A stretch of 27,831 nucleotides of DNA from an uncultured Azohydromonas sp. (GTDB lineage: Bacteria; Pseudomonadota; Gammaproteobacteria; Burkholderiales; Burkholderiaceae_C). The stretch is taken from NCBI RefSeq assembly GCF_937926365.1, contig NZ_CALAOH010000047.1, positions 1 to 27,831 of the forward strand, in the 5' to 3' direction. Position 1 is the stretch's first letter. Each line of letters starts with the position of its first letter. Positions 15,714 to 22,989 of this stretch are shown here, piece by piece. A program made the translations under genes and the position numbers. The notes beneath the pieces were generated by a model that worked only from the letters and a program-made list of their open reading frames with translations, was not told the DNA's origin and did not search any database.

Positions 15714-17048
15714 ATGACTCTTTCTTCTGCTCACGTGACGGAACAGTGCGACGTGCTCGTCATCGGCGGCGGCCCGGCCGGCGCCACGGTCGCCACACTG
15801 TTGGCACAGCAGGGGCGCGACGTCGTGATGCTGGAGAAATCCCAGCATCCGCGTTTCCACATCGGCGAGTCGCTGCTGCCGGCCAACGTGCCCCTGTTCG
15901 AGAAGCTGGGGCTGCGAGGGGAGGTGGAGCGCATCGGCATGCCCAAGTGGGGCGTGGAGTTCGTGTCGCCGCAGCACGATCACTCCAGCTTCCTGGAGTT
16001 CGGCGACGCCTGGGACAAGTCGCTGCCCTACGCGTGGCAGGTGCGGCGCTCGGAGCTGGACGAAATCCTGTTCCGCCACGCCGCGGCGCAGGGCGCGCGC
16101 ACGCTGGAGAACTGCCACGTGCGCGAGGTGGACTTCGACGCCGAGGGCGCCACGGTGCGCGCGCAACTGGGCGATGGCGAACAACGCCGCTGGCGCGCCC
16201 GCTTCGTGATCGACGCCTCGGGCCGCGACACCTTCCTGGCCAACAAGATGCGCGCCAAGGAAAAGAACCCCAAGCACAACAGCTCGGCGCTGTTCGGCCA
16301 CTTCCGCAACGCGCAGCGGCTGCCGGGACAGCTCGAAGGCAACATCACCATCTTCTGGTTCGCGCACGGCTGGTTCTGGTTCATCCCGCTGGCCGACGGC
16401 ACCACCAGCATCGGCGCGGTGTGCTGGCCCTACTACCTGAAGTCGCGCAGCAAGCCGCTCAAGGAATTCTTCGCCGACACCATCGCCCTGTGCCCCAAGC
16501 TCGCCGAGCGGCTGAAGGACGCGACACTGGTGGACGACATGGTGCATGCCACCGGCAACTATTCCTACAGCGCCACGCACTGCACCGGCGAGCGCTACTT
16601 GCTGCTGGGCGACGCCTTCGCCTTCATCGACCCGGTGTTCTCCTCGGGCGTGTTCCTGGCCATGCAGAGCGCCTTCGAGGGCGCGGAGGTCGTGGCCACC
16701 TGCCTGGACCGCCCGGCCGAGGCCGCGCGCGCGCGGCAGCGCTTCGAGGACATGATGCGCAAGGGGCCGCGCGAGTTCTCTTGGTTCATCTTCCGCGTCA
16801 CCAACCCGACCATGCGCGAGTTCTTCATGTACCCGCAGAACATGTTCCGGGTGAAGGAGGCGCTGCTGTCGCTGCTGGCCGGCGACCTCTACCGCGGCAC
16901 GCCGATCTGGCGCTCGCTGCGCATCCTCAAGGCGCTGTACTACCTGGTGTCGCTGCGCAATGCCCGGCGCACCTTCAACGCCTGGATGATGCGCCGGCGC
17001 AACATCCGCGACCTGGGGCCGCTGCAGGGCGAGACCATCCAGTCATGA
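15714..17048 (+). CDS. Halogenase-like FAD-dependent oxidoreductase of aryl-polyene cluster
   Basis: This 444-residue flavoprotein belongs to the tryptophan-halogenase-like superfamily. An N-terminal GGGPAGA loop (18-24) binds FAD. HIGESLLP (49-56) is typical of halogenase-like members. A Lys (78) sits where halogenases carry their catalytic lysine, in MPKWG. A complete WxWxIP motif appears as WFWFIP (220-225). The C-terminal FAD contact is GDAFAFIDPVFSSG. Such genes occur in aryl-polyene and xanthomonadin clusters, and xanthomonadins are brominated. Halogenation or another oxidation of the aryl head is therefore possible, but not proven by sequence. ATG 15714 begins the family-like N-terminus. 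It overlaps the chorismatase gene by 4 bases (ATGA) and is first in a five-gene operon. Confidence 0.9.
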   Translation: MTLSSAHVTEQCDVLVIGGGPAGATVATLLAQQGRDVVMLEKSQHPRFHIGESLLPANVPLFEKLGLRGEVERIGMPKWGVEFVSPQHDHSSFLEFGDAWDKSLPYAWQVRRSELDEILFRHAAAQGARTLENCHVREVDFDAEGATVRAQLGDGEQRRWRARFVIDASGRDTFLANKMRAKEKNPKHNSSALFGHFRNAQRLPGQLEGNITIFWFAHGWFWFIPLADGTTSIGAVCWPYYLKSRSKPLKEFFADTIALCPKLAERLKDATLVDDMVHATGNYSYSATHCTGERYLLLGDAFAFIDPVFSSGVFLAMQSAFEGAEVVATCLDRPAEAARARQRFEDMMRKGPREFSWFIFRVTNPTMREFFMYPQNMFRVKEALLSLLAGDLYRGTPIWRSLRILKALYYLVSLRNARRTFNAWMMRRRNIRDLGPLQGETIQS

Positions 17049-18052
17049 CGGCTTCGCTCCTGGCGGCAGCGCCGCTGCGGGTCGAGCGCCTGACGCTGGA
17101 GGCCTGGGGGCGGCACCGGCGCGCGCACAACCTTCTGGGTGGCCTGGGCTATGGCGAGGGCGGCGACGCCGTGCCCGCGCCGGTGCTGTCGGGCGGCCCG
17201 GCGGTGGACGCCTGGAGCAGCGCCGGCGCGTTGCGGCACGGCCGCAACGGGCGGGTCCGCTGGCGCCACGACGGGCGCTGGCTCTGGGGCGCGCTGGACA
17301 TCGGCGAGGCGGCCGAGGGCATCGAACTGCAGGCCGTGGTGCGGCAAGCCTATGTGGACATCTTTGCCGTGCTGCAAGACAGCGGCTGCACCCAGCTGCT
17401 GCGGCTGTGGAACTACGTGCCGCGCATCAACGAGGCGCAGGACGGCCTGGAGCGCTACCGCCATTTCAACGCCGGGCGCCAGCTCGCCTTCCTGGACGCC
17501 GGCCGGCCGGCCTTCGAGGGCGCGCCGGCGGCCAGCTGCCTGGGCCTGCAAGACGGGCCGCTGTGCGTGCGTTTCCTGGCCGGCACGCAGGCCGCCGTGC
17601 CGGTGGAGAACCCGCGCCAGGTGTCGGCCTACCACTACCCGTCGGCCTACGGCCCGCGCAGCCCGACCTTCTCGCGCGCGGCGCTGGTCGTGCCGCAACC
17701 GGGGCGGGTGGCGCTGCTGATCTCTGGCACGGCCAGCATCGCCGGCCACCTCAGCCTGCATGCGGGCGACGTTGAGGCGCAGACGCTGGAGACGCTGCTC
17801 AACCTGCAGGCGGTGGTGGCTGCGGCCGAGGCGCGCTGCAGCGCGCGCTTCGCCCTGGAGGGCTTCGACTGCGTCGTCTACGTGCGCCATGCCGCGCACG
17901 CCGAGGTGGTGCGCCGCGTGCTGCAGCAGCGGCTGGGCGCGCAGGCGCGCTTCGTGCGCACGGCCGTGATGCTGCAGGCCGACGTCTGCCGCGCCGATCT
18001 GCTGGTCGAGATCGAGGCGCATGGCTGCGCCGCGGGAGAACTCATCGCATGA
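17045..18052 (+). CDS. Chorismatase, XanB2/Hyg5-like (hydroxybenzoate-forming)
   Basis: This 335-residue protein matches the FkbO/Hyg5/XanB2 chorismatase family, which removes pyruvate from chorismate to give 3-hydroxybenzoate, 4-hydroxybenzoate or a dihydroxycyclohexadiene acid. Recognisable elements are LLRLWNYVPRIN (about 118-129), FNAGR, PVENPRQVSAYHYP (about 192-205), the SPTFSRA segment and the C-terminal DVCRADLLVEIE. In that last element Cys315 and Glu322 are seven residues apart, as I recall for the Cys/Glu pair of the 3-hydroxybenzoate-forming Hyg5. In Xanthomonas, XanB2 supplies the starter of xanthomonadin, so this gene likely supplies the aryl starter here. It is coupled by ATGA overlaps to both neighbours. 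Confidence 0.9.
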   Translation: MTASLLAAAPLRVERLTLEAWGRHRRAHNLLGGLGYGEGGDAVPAPVLSGGPAVDAWSSAGALRHGRNGRVRWRHDGRWLWGALDIGEAAEGIELQAVVRQAYVDIFAVLQDSGCTQLLRLWNYVPRINEAQDGLERYRHFNAGRQLAFLDAGRPAFEGAPAASCLGLQDGPLCVRFLAGTQAAVPVENPRQVSAYHYPSAYGPRSPTFSRAALVVPQPGRVALLISGTASIAGHLSLHAGDVEAQTLETLLNLQAVVAAAEARCSARFALEGFDCVVYVRHAAHAEVVRRVLQQRLGAQARFVRTAVMLQADVCRADLLVEIEAHGCAAGELIA

Positions 18053-18864
18053 AGAAGACCGTCATTGCCGCAACCGTCTTGTTGCCCCTGGTGCTGGCCG
18101 CGCCGCTGGCGCACGCGGAGCCGCAGCCGCTGTGGGAACTGGGCCTGGGCGCCGGGGTGCTGCGGCTGCCGCACTACCGAGGCTCGGACCAGTCGCACAC
18201 CTGGGTGCTGCCGGTGCCCTACGTCGTGTACCGCGGCGAGATCTTCAAGGCCGACCGCGAAGGCGCGCGCGCCGTGCTGCTGGAGACCGACCGGCTGGAC
18301 TTCGACCTCAGCCTGGCGGCCAGCCCACCCACGCGCAGCAAGGACAACGAGGCGCGCCGCGGCATGGAGGACCTGCCGCCCATCGTCGAGCTCGGCCCCA
18401 ACGTCAGCTGGACCGTGGGCCGCGGCAAGGACTGGAAGCTGGACCTGCGCCTGCCCGTGCGCGCCGCGCTGGGCCTGGGCTCCAACGGCGGCTTCAAGGG
18501 CTGGGTGGCCACGCCGCAGCTCAACCTCGACCTGGACCTGCGCGGCTGGCGCGTCGGGCTGGCGGCGGCCGCCGTCGCACAGGACCAGCGCTACAACGAG
18601 CTGTTCTATGGCGTCTCCGCCGCGGAGGCCGTGCCCGGGCGTCCGGCCTACCGGCCCGGCGGCGGCGCGGCCGGCGGCTACCTGCTGGGGGCGGTGTCGC
18701 GGCGCGTGGACGACTGGTGGATTGGCGGTTTCTTGCGCTGGGACAGCCTGCGCGGGGCGAGTTTCCTGGACAGTCCGCTGGTGCGCCAGCGAGAGCATTG
18801 GTCCGTTGGAGTGGCGGTGTCGTGGGTGTTCGCGGCATCGGACAGACAGGTTGACAGGGACTGA
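18049..18864 (+). CDS. MipA/OmpV family outer-membrane protein
   Basis: This 271-residue protein has a clear signal peptide (KKT, then a hydrophobic stretch, cut near AHAEP). Its beta-strand pattern is typical of MipA/OmpV: WELGLGAG near the mature N-terminus, PHYRGSDQ, an alternating LPVPYVVYRG strand, repeated amphipathic strands, and an aromatic C-terminal strand near SVGVAVSWVF. It is predicted to be an outer-membrane barrel. MipA of E. coli links murein enzymes, while many OmpV relatives have no known role. Here the gene is locked between the chorismatase (4-base ATGA overlap) and the acyltransferase (6-base gap), so a role in housing or delivering the pigment at the outer membrane is suggested (inference). 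About nine residues after the last strand form a polar tail. Confidence 0.88.
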   Translation: MKKTVIAATVLLPLVLAAPLAHAEPQPLWELGLGAGVLRLPHYRGSDQSHTWVLPVPYVVYRGEIFKADREGARAVLLETDRLDFDLSLAASPPTRSKDNEARRGMEDLPPIVELGPNVSWTVGRGKDWKLDLRLPVRAALGLGSNGGFKGWVATPQLNLDLDLRGWRVGLAAAAVAQDQRYNELFYGVSAAEAVPGRPAYRPGGGAAGGYLLGAVSRRVDDWWIGGFLRWDSLRGASFLDSPLVRQREHWSVGVAVSWVFAASDRQVDRD

Positions 18865-18870
18865 GGCTGG

Positions 18871-19620
18871 ATGAAGTTGTTGCTTGCGCTGCCGCTGACG
18901 CTGCTGCTGCATGCCCAGCTGGTGCTGCTGGGGCTGATATCGCTGACGTGGAACGCGATCGCGATGCTGCTGTACCCGCTGCTGCCGCGTCCGCGCGGGC
19001 GGGCCGTCGGGCGCGCGGGCATCGCCTACGGCTACCGGCTGTTCTGGGCCATCGCACGCTGCAGCGGCATGCTGCGCATCGACAACCGCGTGCTCGACTC
19101 GCTGCGCGACGAAGCCGGGCTGATCGTGGTGGCCAACCACCCCAGCATGATCGACGCGCTGGCGCTGGTGGCGCGGCTGCCGCGCAGCGCCTGCATCATG
19201 AAGGCGCAGCTCATGCGCAACCTGTTCCTGGGCGCCGGTGCGCGGCTGGCACGCTACATCCGCAACGACTCGCCGCGCAGCATGGTGCGCCTGGCCGTCG
19301 AGGACCTGCGCGCCGGTGGCCAACTCGTCATCTTCCCGGAGGGCACGCGCACCACGCGCCACCCGGTCAACCCCTTTCGGCCCGGCGTGACGCTGATCGC
19401 CAAGCTGGCCAACGCGCCGATCCAGACGGTGTTCATCGACACCGACTCGCCCTACCTCGGCAAGGGCTGGCCGATCTGGCGGCTGCCGCCGCTGCCCATC
19501 GTGTTCACCCTGCGGCTGGGCGAGCGCTTCGCGCCCTCGCCGGACGCCGATGCGCTGCTGCGCCGACTCGAAGACTATTTCGCCGCGAACGTGAAGCCGC
19601 CGGCGTCCCACAAACCATGA
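18871..19620 (+). CDS. Lysophospholipid acyltransferase family protein (1-acyl-glycerol-3-phosphate type)
   Basis: This 249-residue inner-membrane acyltransferase has two N-terminal hydrophobic segments (about 3-37). The PlsC-type catalytic NHPSMID motif (HX4D; His90, Asp95) follows, then FPEGTRT (155-161), which binds the acceptor phosphate. LPLAT-fold enzymes are regular members of aryl-polyene clusters (ApeD/ApeJ-like), where they are thought to transfer the polyene acyl chain onto a lipid or glycolipid. That role is more likely here than general phospholipid synthesis. It begins six bases after the MipA stop, and its stop overlaps the glycosyltransferase start (ATGA). The final residues are hydrophilic. 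Confidence 0.92.
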   Translation: MKLLLALPLTLLLHAQLVLLGLISLTWNAIAMLLYPLLPRPRGRAVGRAGIAYGYRLFWAIARCSGMLRIDNRVLDSLRDEAGLIVVANHPSMIDALALVARLPRSACIMKAQLMRNLFLGAGARLARYIRNDSPRSMVRLAVEDLRAGGQLVIFPEGTRTTRHPVNPFRPGVTLIAKLANAPIQTVFIDTDSPYLGKGWPIWRLPPLPIVFTLRLGERFAPSPDADALLRRLEDYFAANVKPPASHKP

Positions 19621-20417
19621 CCGCCGCAGTTCCCGCCGCCGCGACCAGCGCGTCGCGCACGCACCTCGTTCTCATCCCCAGCTACAACACCGGCGCCAAG
19701 GTCTACGAGACGGTGCGCGAGGCGCGCGCGTCGTGGTCTCCGGTGTGGGTGGTGGTGGACGGCAGCGACGACGGCACCGCCGAGGGGTTGTTGCGCATGG
19801 CGCGGGAGGATGCGGGCCTGCGCGTGTGGGTGCTGCCGCGCAACCAGGGCAAGGGCTCGGCCGTGCTGCACGGGCTGCGGGCCGCGCAGGCCGCCGGCTT
19901 CACGCACGCGCTGACCATGGATGCCGACGGGCAGCATCCGGCGGCGCTGATCCCGACCTTCATGCAGGCCTCGATGCGCCGGCCTGAGGCCATGATCCTG
20001 GGCCGGCCGGTGTTCGATGCGAGCGCACCCTTGCTGCGCGTGCGCGGGCGGCGCATCTCCAACGGCTGGACCAACCTGGAGACGCTGGGCGCCGGGGTGG
20101 GCGATTCGCTCTACGGCTTTCGCGTCTACCCGGTGGCGGCGCTGGCGGCGGTGATGGCGCGCCAGCCCTGGATGCGGCGCTTCGACTTCGACACCGAGGC
20201 CGTGGTGCGCCTGGCCTGGCGCGGCGTCAAGCCCATCAACATCGACGCGCCGGTGAAGTACCTCAAGGCCGAGGAGGGCGGCGTCTCGCACTTCCGCTAT
20301 GGCCGCGACAACGTGCTGCTGACCTGGATGCACACGCGGCTGGTGCTGGAGTTCGTGCTGCGGCTGCCCCTGCTGCTGTGGCGCCGCGCGCTGCGGCGCC
20401 CGCCGTTCCAGCCTTGA
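19617..20417 (+). CDS. Family 2 glycosyltransferase
   Basis: This 266-residue GT-A fold enzyme resembles dolichol-phosphate-mannose-synthase-like proteins. It shows VLIPSYNTG at the N-terminus, VVVDGSDDGT, NQGKGSAVLHG, and the metal-binding DADGQH (a DxD motif). A segment near MRRFDFDTEAVVRLAWRG contains the probable catalytic acid. A hydrophobic helix near the C-terminus suggests membrane association. It probably adds a sugar to the polyene lipid or its carrier; aryl-polyene clusters often have such a gene (ApeJ-like or paired with an acyltransferase). The ATG overlaps the acyltransferase stop by 4 bases. It is the last gene of the plus-strand arm, and a hairpin follows within 2 bases of the stop. 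Confidence 0.91.
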   Translation: MTAAVPAAATSASRTHLVLIPSYNTGAKVYETVREARASWSPVWVVVDGSDDGTAEGLLRMAREDAGLRVWVLPRNQGKGSAVLHGLRAAQAAGFTHALTMDADGQHPAALIPTFMQASMRRPEAMILGRPVFDASAPLLRVRGRRISNGWTNLETLGAGVGDSLYGFRVYPVAALAAVMARQPWMRRFDFDTEAVVRLAWRGVKPINIDAPVKYLKAEEGGVSHFRYGRDNVLLTWMHTRLVLEFVLRLPLLLWRRALRRPPFQP

Positions 20418-20418
20418 G

Positions 20419-20444
20419 CCCTGCACCCGCGAAAGGGCGCAGGG
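20419..20444. terminator. Hairpin between convergent operons, possible bidirectional terminator
   Basis: CCCTGC and GCAGGG pair as a 6-bp stem, followed by one mismatch and CCC/GGG, with a GCGAAA loop. It starts right after the glycosyltransferase stop and 11 bases before the convergent gene's stop. No T tract is present on either strand, so termination would need Rho or be weak. Confidence 0.4.
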
Positions 20445-20454
20445 TCGACGGCGG

Positions 20455-21018
20455 TCAGTCCATCACCACCAGGTTGCGCGTCTGCGCGTCGGTGACGATC
20501 TCCTTCACGCGGTCGCCATCGAACACCACCTGGAACTCGGCGAAGCTGGAGAGCCAGAAGCGCCAGATCTTGGCGTCGAGGTTGGGGTTCTCGCTGCTGA
20601 CGGGGTAGCCCACCGCCATGAGCACTTGCGCGCGCGTCATGCCGGGCCGCACGCGCGCGGATTCGATGGCCTCGCGCACCTTGGGCGGCATCTTGGCCAT
20701 GGCCTGCTTGGGGTCCTCGGCCACGATGTAGCGCTTGGCGAAGGCGGCCATGTCCAGATCGCGGCTGTAGTCGTTGCCGATGGCCTGCTTGCTGCCGTTG
20801 AGCTCCACGTACACGCGGTAGCGTCCGTACCCGGTGGGCTTGGCCGGCGTGCCGGCCGGGATGATGCGCTTGCCGCTCTCGGCATAGTTGATGTCGCTGA
20901 TCCAGCTGCCATCGGTGCGCAGGTTGCAGCACAGGTAGCCGGGCTCCGGCAGGGCCTGTGCCGAGGCAGCCAGCGGTGCAAGGGCGGCCAGGGCAATGGC
21001 GATGTGGTGAAGGCTCAT
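20455..21018 (-). CDS. Secreted protein with BamE/SmpA-like C-terminal part, unknown function
   Basis: I do not recognise a named family. The 187-residue product has a signal peptide (hydrophobic about 5-20, likely cut near ASAQA). A Cys pair (YLCCN) follows soon after. The C-terminal half resembles the BamE/OmlA-like fold: RPGMTRAQVLMAVGYP, then an aromatic strand region (WRFWLSSFAEFQVVF) and a DGDRVKEI strand. It is predicted periplasmic or outer-membrane associated. GAGGGAG lies just before ATG 21018. It is on the minus strand after the DUF4410-type gene (88-base gap) and convergent with the glycosyltransferase. Its location between two pigment arms may be meaningful or accidental. Confidence 0.8.
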   Translation of the reverse strand: MSLHHIAIALAALAPLAASAQALPEPGYLCCNLRTDGSWISDINYAESGKRIIPAGTPAKPTGYGRYRVYVELNGSKQAIGNDYSRDLDMAAFAKRYIVAEDPKQAMAKMPPKVREAIESARVRPGMTRAQVLMAVGYPVSSENPNLDAKIWRFWLSSFAEFQVVFDGDRVKEIVTDAQTRNLVVMD

Positions 21019-21106
21019 GGGTTACTCCCTCGTTGTGGATTGGGTTCCGGCGCTGCGGCCGCCGGTAGGGCCAGGGTGTCCCACCTGAACGGCCGCGCGG
21101 GGCGCC

Positions 21107-21643
21107 TCAGCGCTGCGGCTTGCGGATCTCTCCCACCACGTCGCGGGCAATGGCCTGCAGCTGCTTGTCGGTCATGGCGGAAAACACGCCTTCCCACGCG
21201 CTGGAGCTGGTGTTGACGCTGTGTTCGCCGAAGGGCTGGCCGGTCTTGAGGTCGAGGTAGCGCACATTGGCGTTGACGTAGGCGTTGCCGGTCATGATGC
21301 CCAGGCCGTAGCGCTGGCCGCTGCTGAGGTAGCGGTAATCGTTGACCTGCACCGCCAGCAGCGTGCCGGCCTCGCCGGTGGGCCTGGCGGTGCCGTCGCC
21401 CATCGTGAACGCGATGCCGGCAGCCTCGGCCTCGTTGGCGAAGGCGTTGCGCATCTCGCCCCGGAATGGCGCCCAGTCGGCCGAGCTGGTCACCGTGGGG
21501 GTGCCGGTGACGCTCAGCACGATCTTCTTCGCTGCCTCGGGCGGCACGCGGATGTCGTTGCTGCCGCTCTTGACGACGTTGGCCGCGCAACCGCTCAGCG
21601 CCAGGGCTGCCACGGGCAGCATCCAGTTCAGGACCTTCTTCAT
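21107..21643 (-). CDS. DUF4410-like outer-membrane lipoprotein
   Basis: This 178-residue lipoprotein has a type II signal peptide with lipobox LSGC (Cys19). The following residues AAN lack the Asp +2 inner-membrane retention signal, so outer-membrane sorting is expected. The mature region (about 25-175) resembles DUF4410-domain proteins: a KIVLSV strand early, an FRGEMRNAFANEAEAAG helix, a GTLLAVQVNDYRY strand, and a Gly/Asn-rich GIMTGNAYVNANVRYLDLKTG segment. Function is unknown. GGAG lies 7 bases before ATG 21643, which rules out a longer in-frame start at 21781. The gene sits 124 bases downstream of the FabG-type gene on the same strand, so read-through from the pigment operon is possible. 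Confidence 0.83.
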   Translation of the reverse strand: MKKVLNWMLPVAALALSGCAANVVKSGSNDIRVPPEAAKKIVLSVTGTPTVTSSADWAPFRGEMRNAFANEAEAAGIAFTMGDGTARPTGEAGTLLAVQVNDYRYLSSGQRYGLGIMTGNAYVNANVRYLDLKTGQPFGEHSVNTSSSAWEGVFSAMTDKQLQAIARDVVGEIRKPQR

Positions 21644-21767
21644 GGGCGTTCTCCGGGAGAGGAAAGGAAGCGGGGCGGATTCTAGAAAGCGATGGCTCCC
21701 CGACGCCCACGCCTCCCCTGCCGGCCACCCCTTCAGGCCGGGTCTTCCCTCTCGGGAATGCCCTCGC

Positions 21768-22499
21768 TCAATACATCCCACCGTTGATCGAGATCACCTG
21801 CCCGCTGATGTAGCCGGCCTGCGGGCTGGCCAGGAAGCCCGCCAGCGCCGCCACTTCCTCCGGCGTGCCCGCGCGCTTGGCCGGCACGAGCTGCTCGATG
21901 GTCGCCTTGTCGAAGGCCTGGTCCGCCATGGGCGAGGCGATGATGCCCGGTGCGATGGCGTTGACCGTCACGCCGCGGCTGGCCACCTCCAGCGACAGCG
22001 CCCGCGTGGCGCTGTTGAGCGCGCCCTTGGCCGCGGCGTAGTTGACCTGCCCCCGGTTGCCCGCCAGCGCGGCCACCGAGGAAATGTTGATCACGCGACC
22101 CCAGCGCGTGCGCAGCATCGGCAGCAGCAGCGGCTGCGTGACGTGGAAGAAGCCGTGCAGCGACACGTCGATGACGCGGTGCCACTGCTCGGCGCGCATG
22201 CCCGGGAACACCGCGTCGTCGTGCACGCCGGCGTTGTTGACGATGACCTGCACCGGGCCGTCGCGCAGCAGCGCCTCGCAGGCCGAGCGCGAGGCTGCCG
22301 CATCGCTGACGTCGAACACCAGCGCCTGGGCGCTGCCGCCCGCGGCGCGGATCTCCTCGGCCAGTTGCTCGACCGCATCGGGACGCGAGTGCGCCTGCAG
22401 CAGCAGGTGTGCGCCGTCGCGCGCGAGCTGGCGCGCGATGGCGGCGCCCAGCGCGCCGCTGGCGCCCGTGACGAGCGCGCGTTTGCCGGCCAGGGTCAT
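21768..22499 (-). CDS. FabG-type 3-ketoacyl-ACP reductase of the polyene pathway
   Basis: This 243-residue SDR ketoreductase reduces 3-ketoacyl-ACP to 3-hydroxyacyl-ACP with NADPH. Visible motifs are TGASGALG (11-18), NNAG (88-91), catalytic Ser141, YAAAK (Tyr154, Lys158) and ISINGGMY at the C-terminus. GGAG lies about 8 bases before ATG 22499. It follows the hotdog dehydratase by 34 bases on the minus strand. With KS/CLF and dehydratase it completes the iterative cycle that yields conjugated double bonds, the counterpart of ApeQ in characterised aryl-polyene clusters. A duplicate housekeeping role is less likely because fabD, acpP and fabF are absent. Confidence 0.92.
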   Translation of the reverse strand: MTLAGKRALVTGASGALGAAIARQLARDGAHLLLQAHSRPDAVEQLAEEIRAAGGSAQALVFDVSDAAASRSACEALLRDGPVQVIVNNAGVHDDAVFPGMRAEQWHRVIDVSLHGFFHVTQPLLLPMLRTRWGRVINISSVAALAGNRGQVNYAAAKGALNSATRALSLEVASRGVTVNAIAPGIIASPMADQAFDKATIEQLVPAKRAGTPEEVAALAGFLASPQAGYISGQVISINGGMY

Positions 22500-22533
22500 G
22501 GAAGCTTCTCCGTGTTGTTCACTTGGGTTCGGG

Positions 22534-22989
22534 TCAGGCCGGGGGCAGCGGGGTGTCCAGCACCACGGCGGCGCGGCCTTCGGCCACGGGCGCGCCGTCG
22601 CTGCTCACCTGGAATTGGTAGAGCACCTGCGAGCCGGTGCCGGCCAGGCGCCGCACCCGGATCTCCAGCTCGCCCGGCAGCAGGTCCAGCCGCGCCACGG
22701 CGAAGCGCGCGTCGCGCACGCTGGCCAGGAAGCCCGGGCGCGGCCCGCCCTCGGCCGGCGCGACCAGCGCGCCGTGCAGCGCCATGGCCTGCGCGGCGTA
22801 CTCGATGGCGCAGGGGCTCGGCAGGCCGCCGGCGCTGCGCAGCGGGTTGTCCGGGTCGCGATGGCTGGCGGCGGTGCAGGTCACGGACGCCGCGTCCCAG
22901 GCCCGCACCCGATCGAGCAGGCACATGCGGCCCTGGTGCGGGATGCGCGCGGCGATGTCCTCCCGCTCCAGCACGGCCGGCGCGGTCAT
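22534..22989 (-). CDS. Hotdog-fold 3-hydroxyacyl-ACP dehydratase (ApeP/ApeI-like)
   Basis: This 151-residue dehydratase would remove water from 3-hydroxyacyl-ACP to give the trans-enoyl unit, which stays unreduced in polyenes. The N-terminal IPHQGRMCLLDRV segment contains the probable catalytic His18, and the hotdog helix CAIEYAAQAMALHG carries an acidic partner (Glu63). Its length is typical for FabZ-like single-domain hotdog proteins. No enoyl reductase gene is nearby, which agrees with retention of double bonds. Its ATG overlaps the stop of the CLF-like gene (ATGA, 4 bases), so the two are translationally coupled. In known systems two dehydratases work together, so a second is probably outside the window. 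Confidence 0.9.
   Translation of the reverse strand: MTAPAVLEREDIAARIPHQGRMCLLDRVRAWDAASVTCTAASHRDPDNPLRSAGGLPSPCAIEYAAQAMALHGALVAPAEGGPRPGFLASVRDARFAVARLDLLPGELEIRVRRLAGTGSQVLYQFQVSSDGAPVAEGRAAVVLDTPLPPA

Noticed and set aside
18871..19620. Housekeeping PlsC
   Set aside because: The catalytic motifs would fit, but tight coupling to the glycosyltransferase and polyene genes makes a dedicated role more likely.
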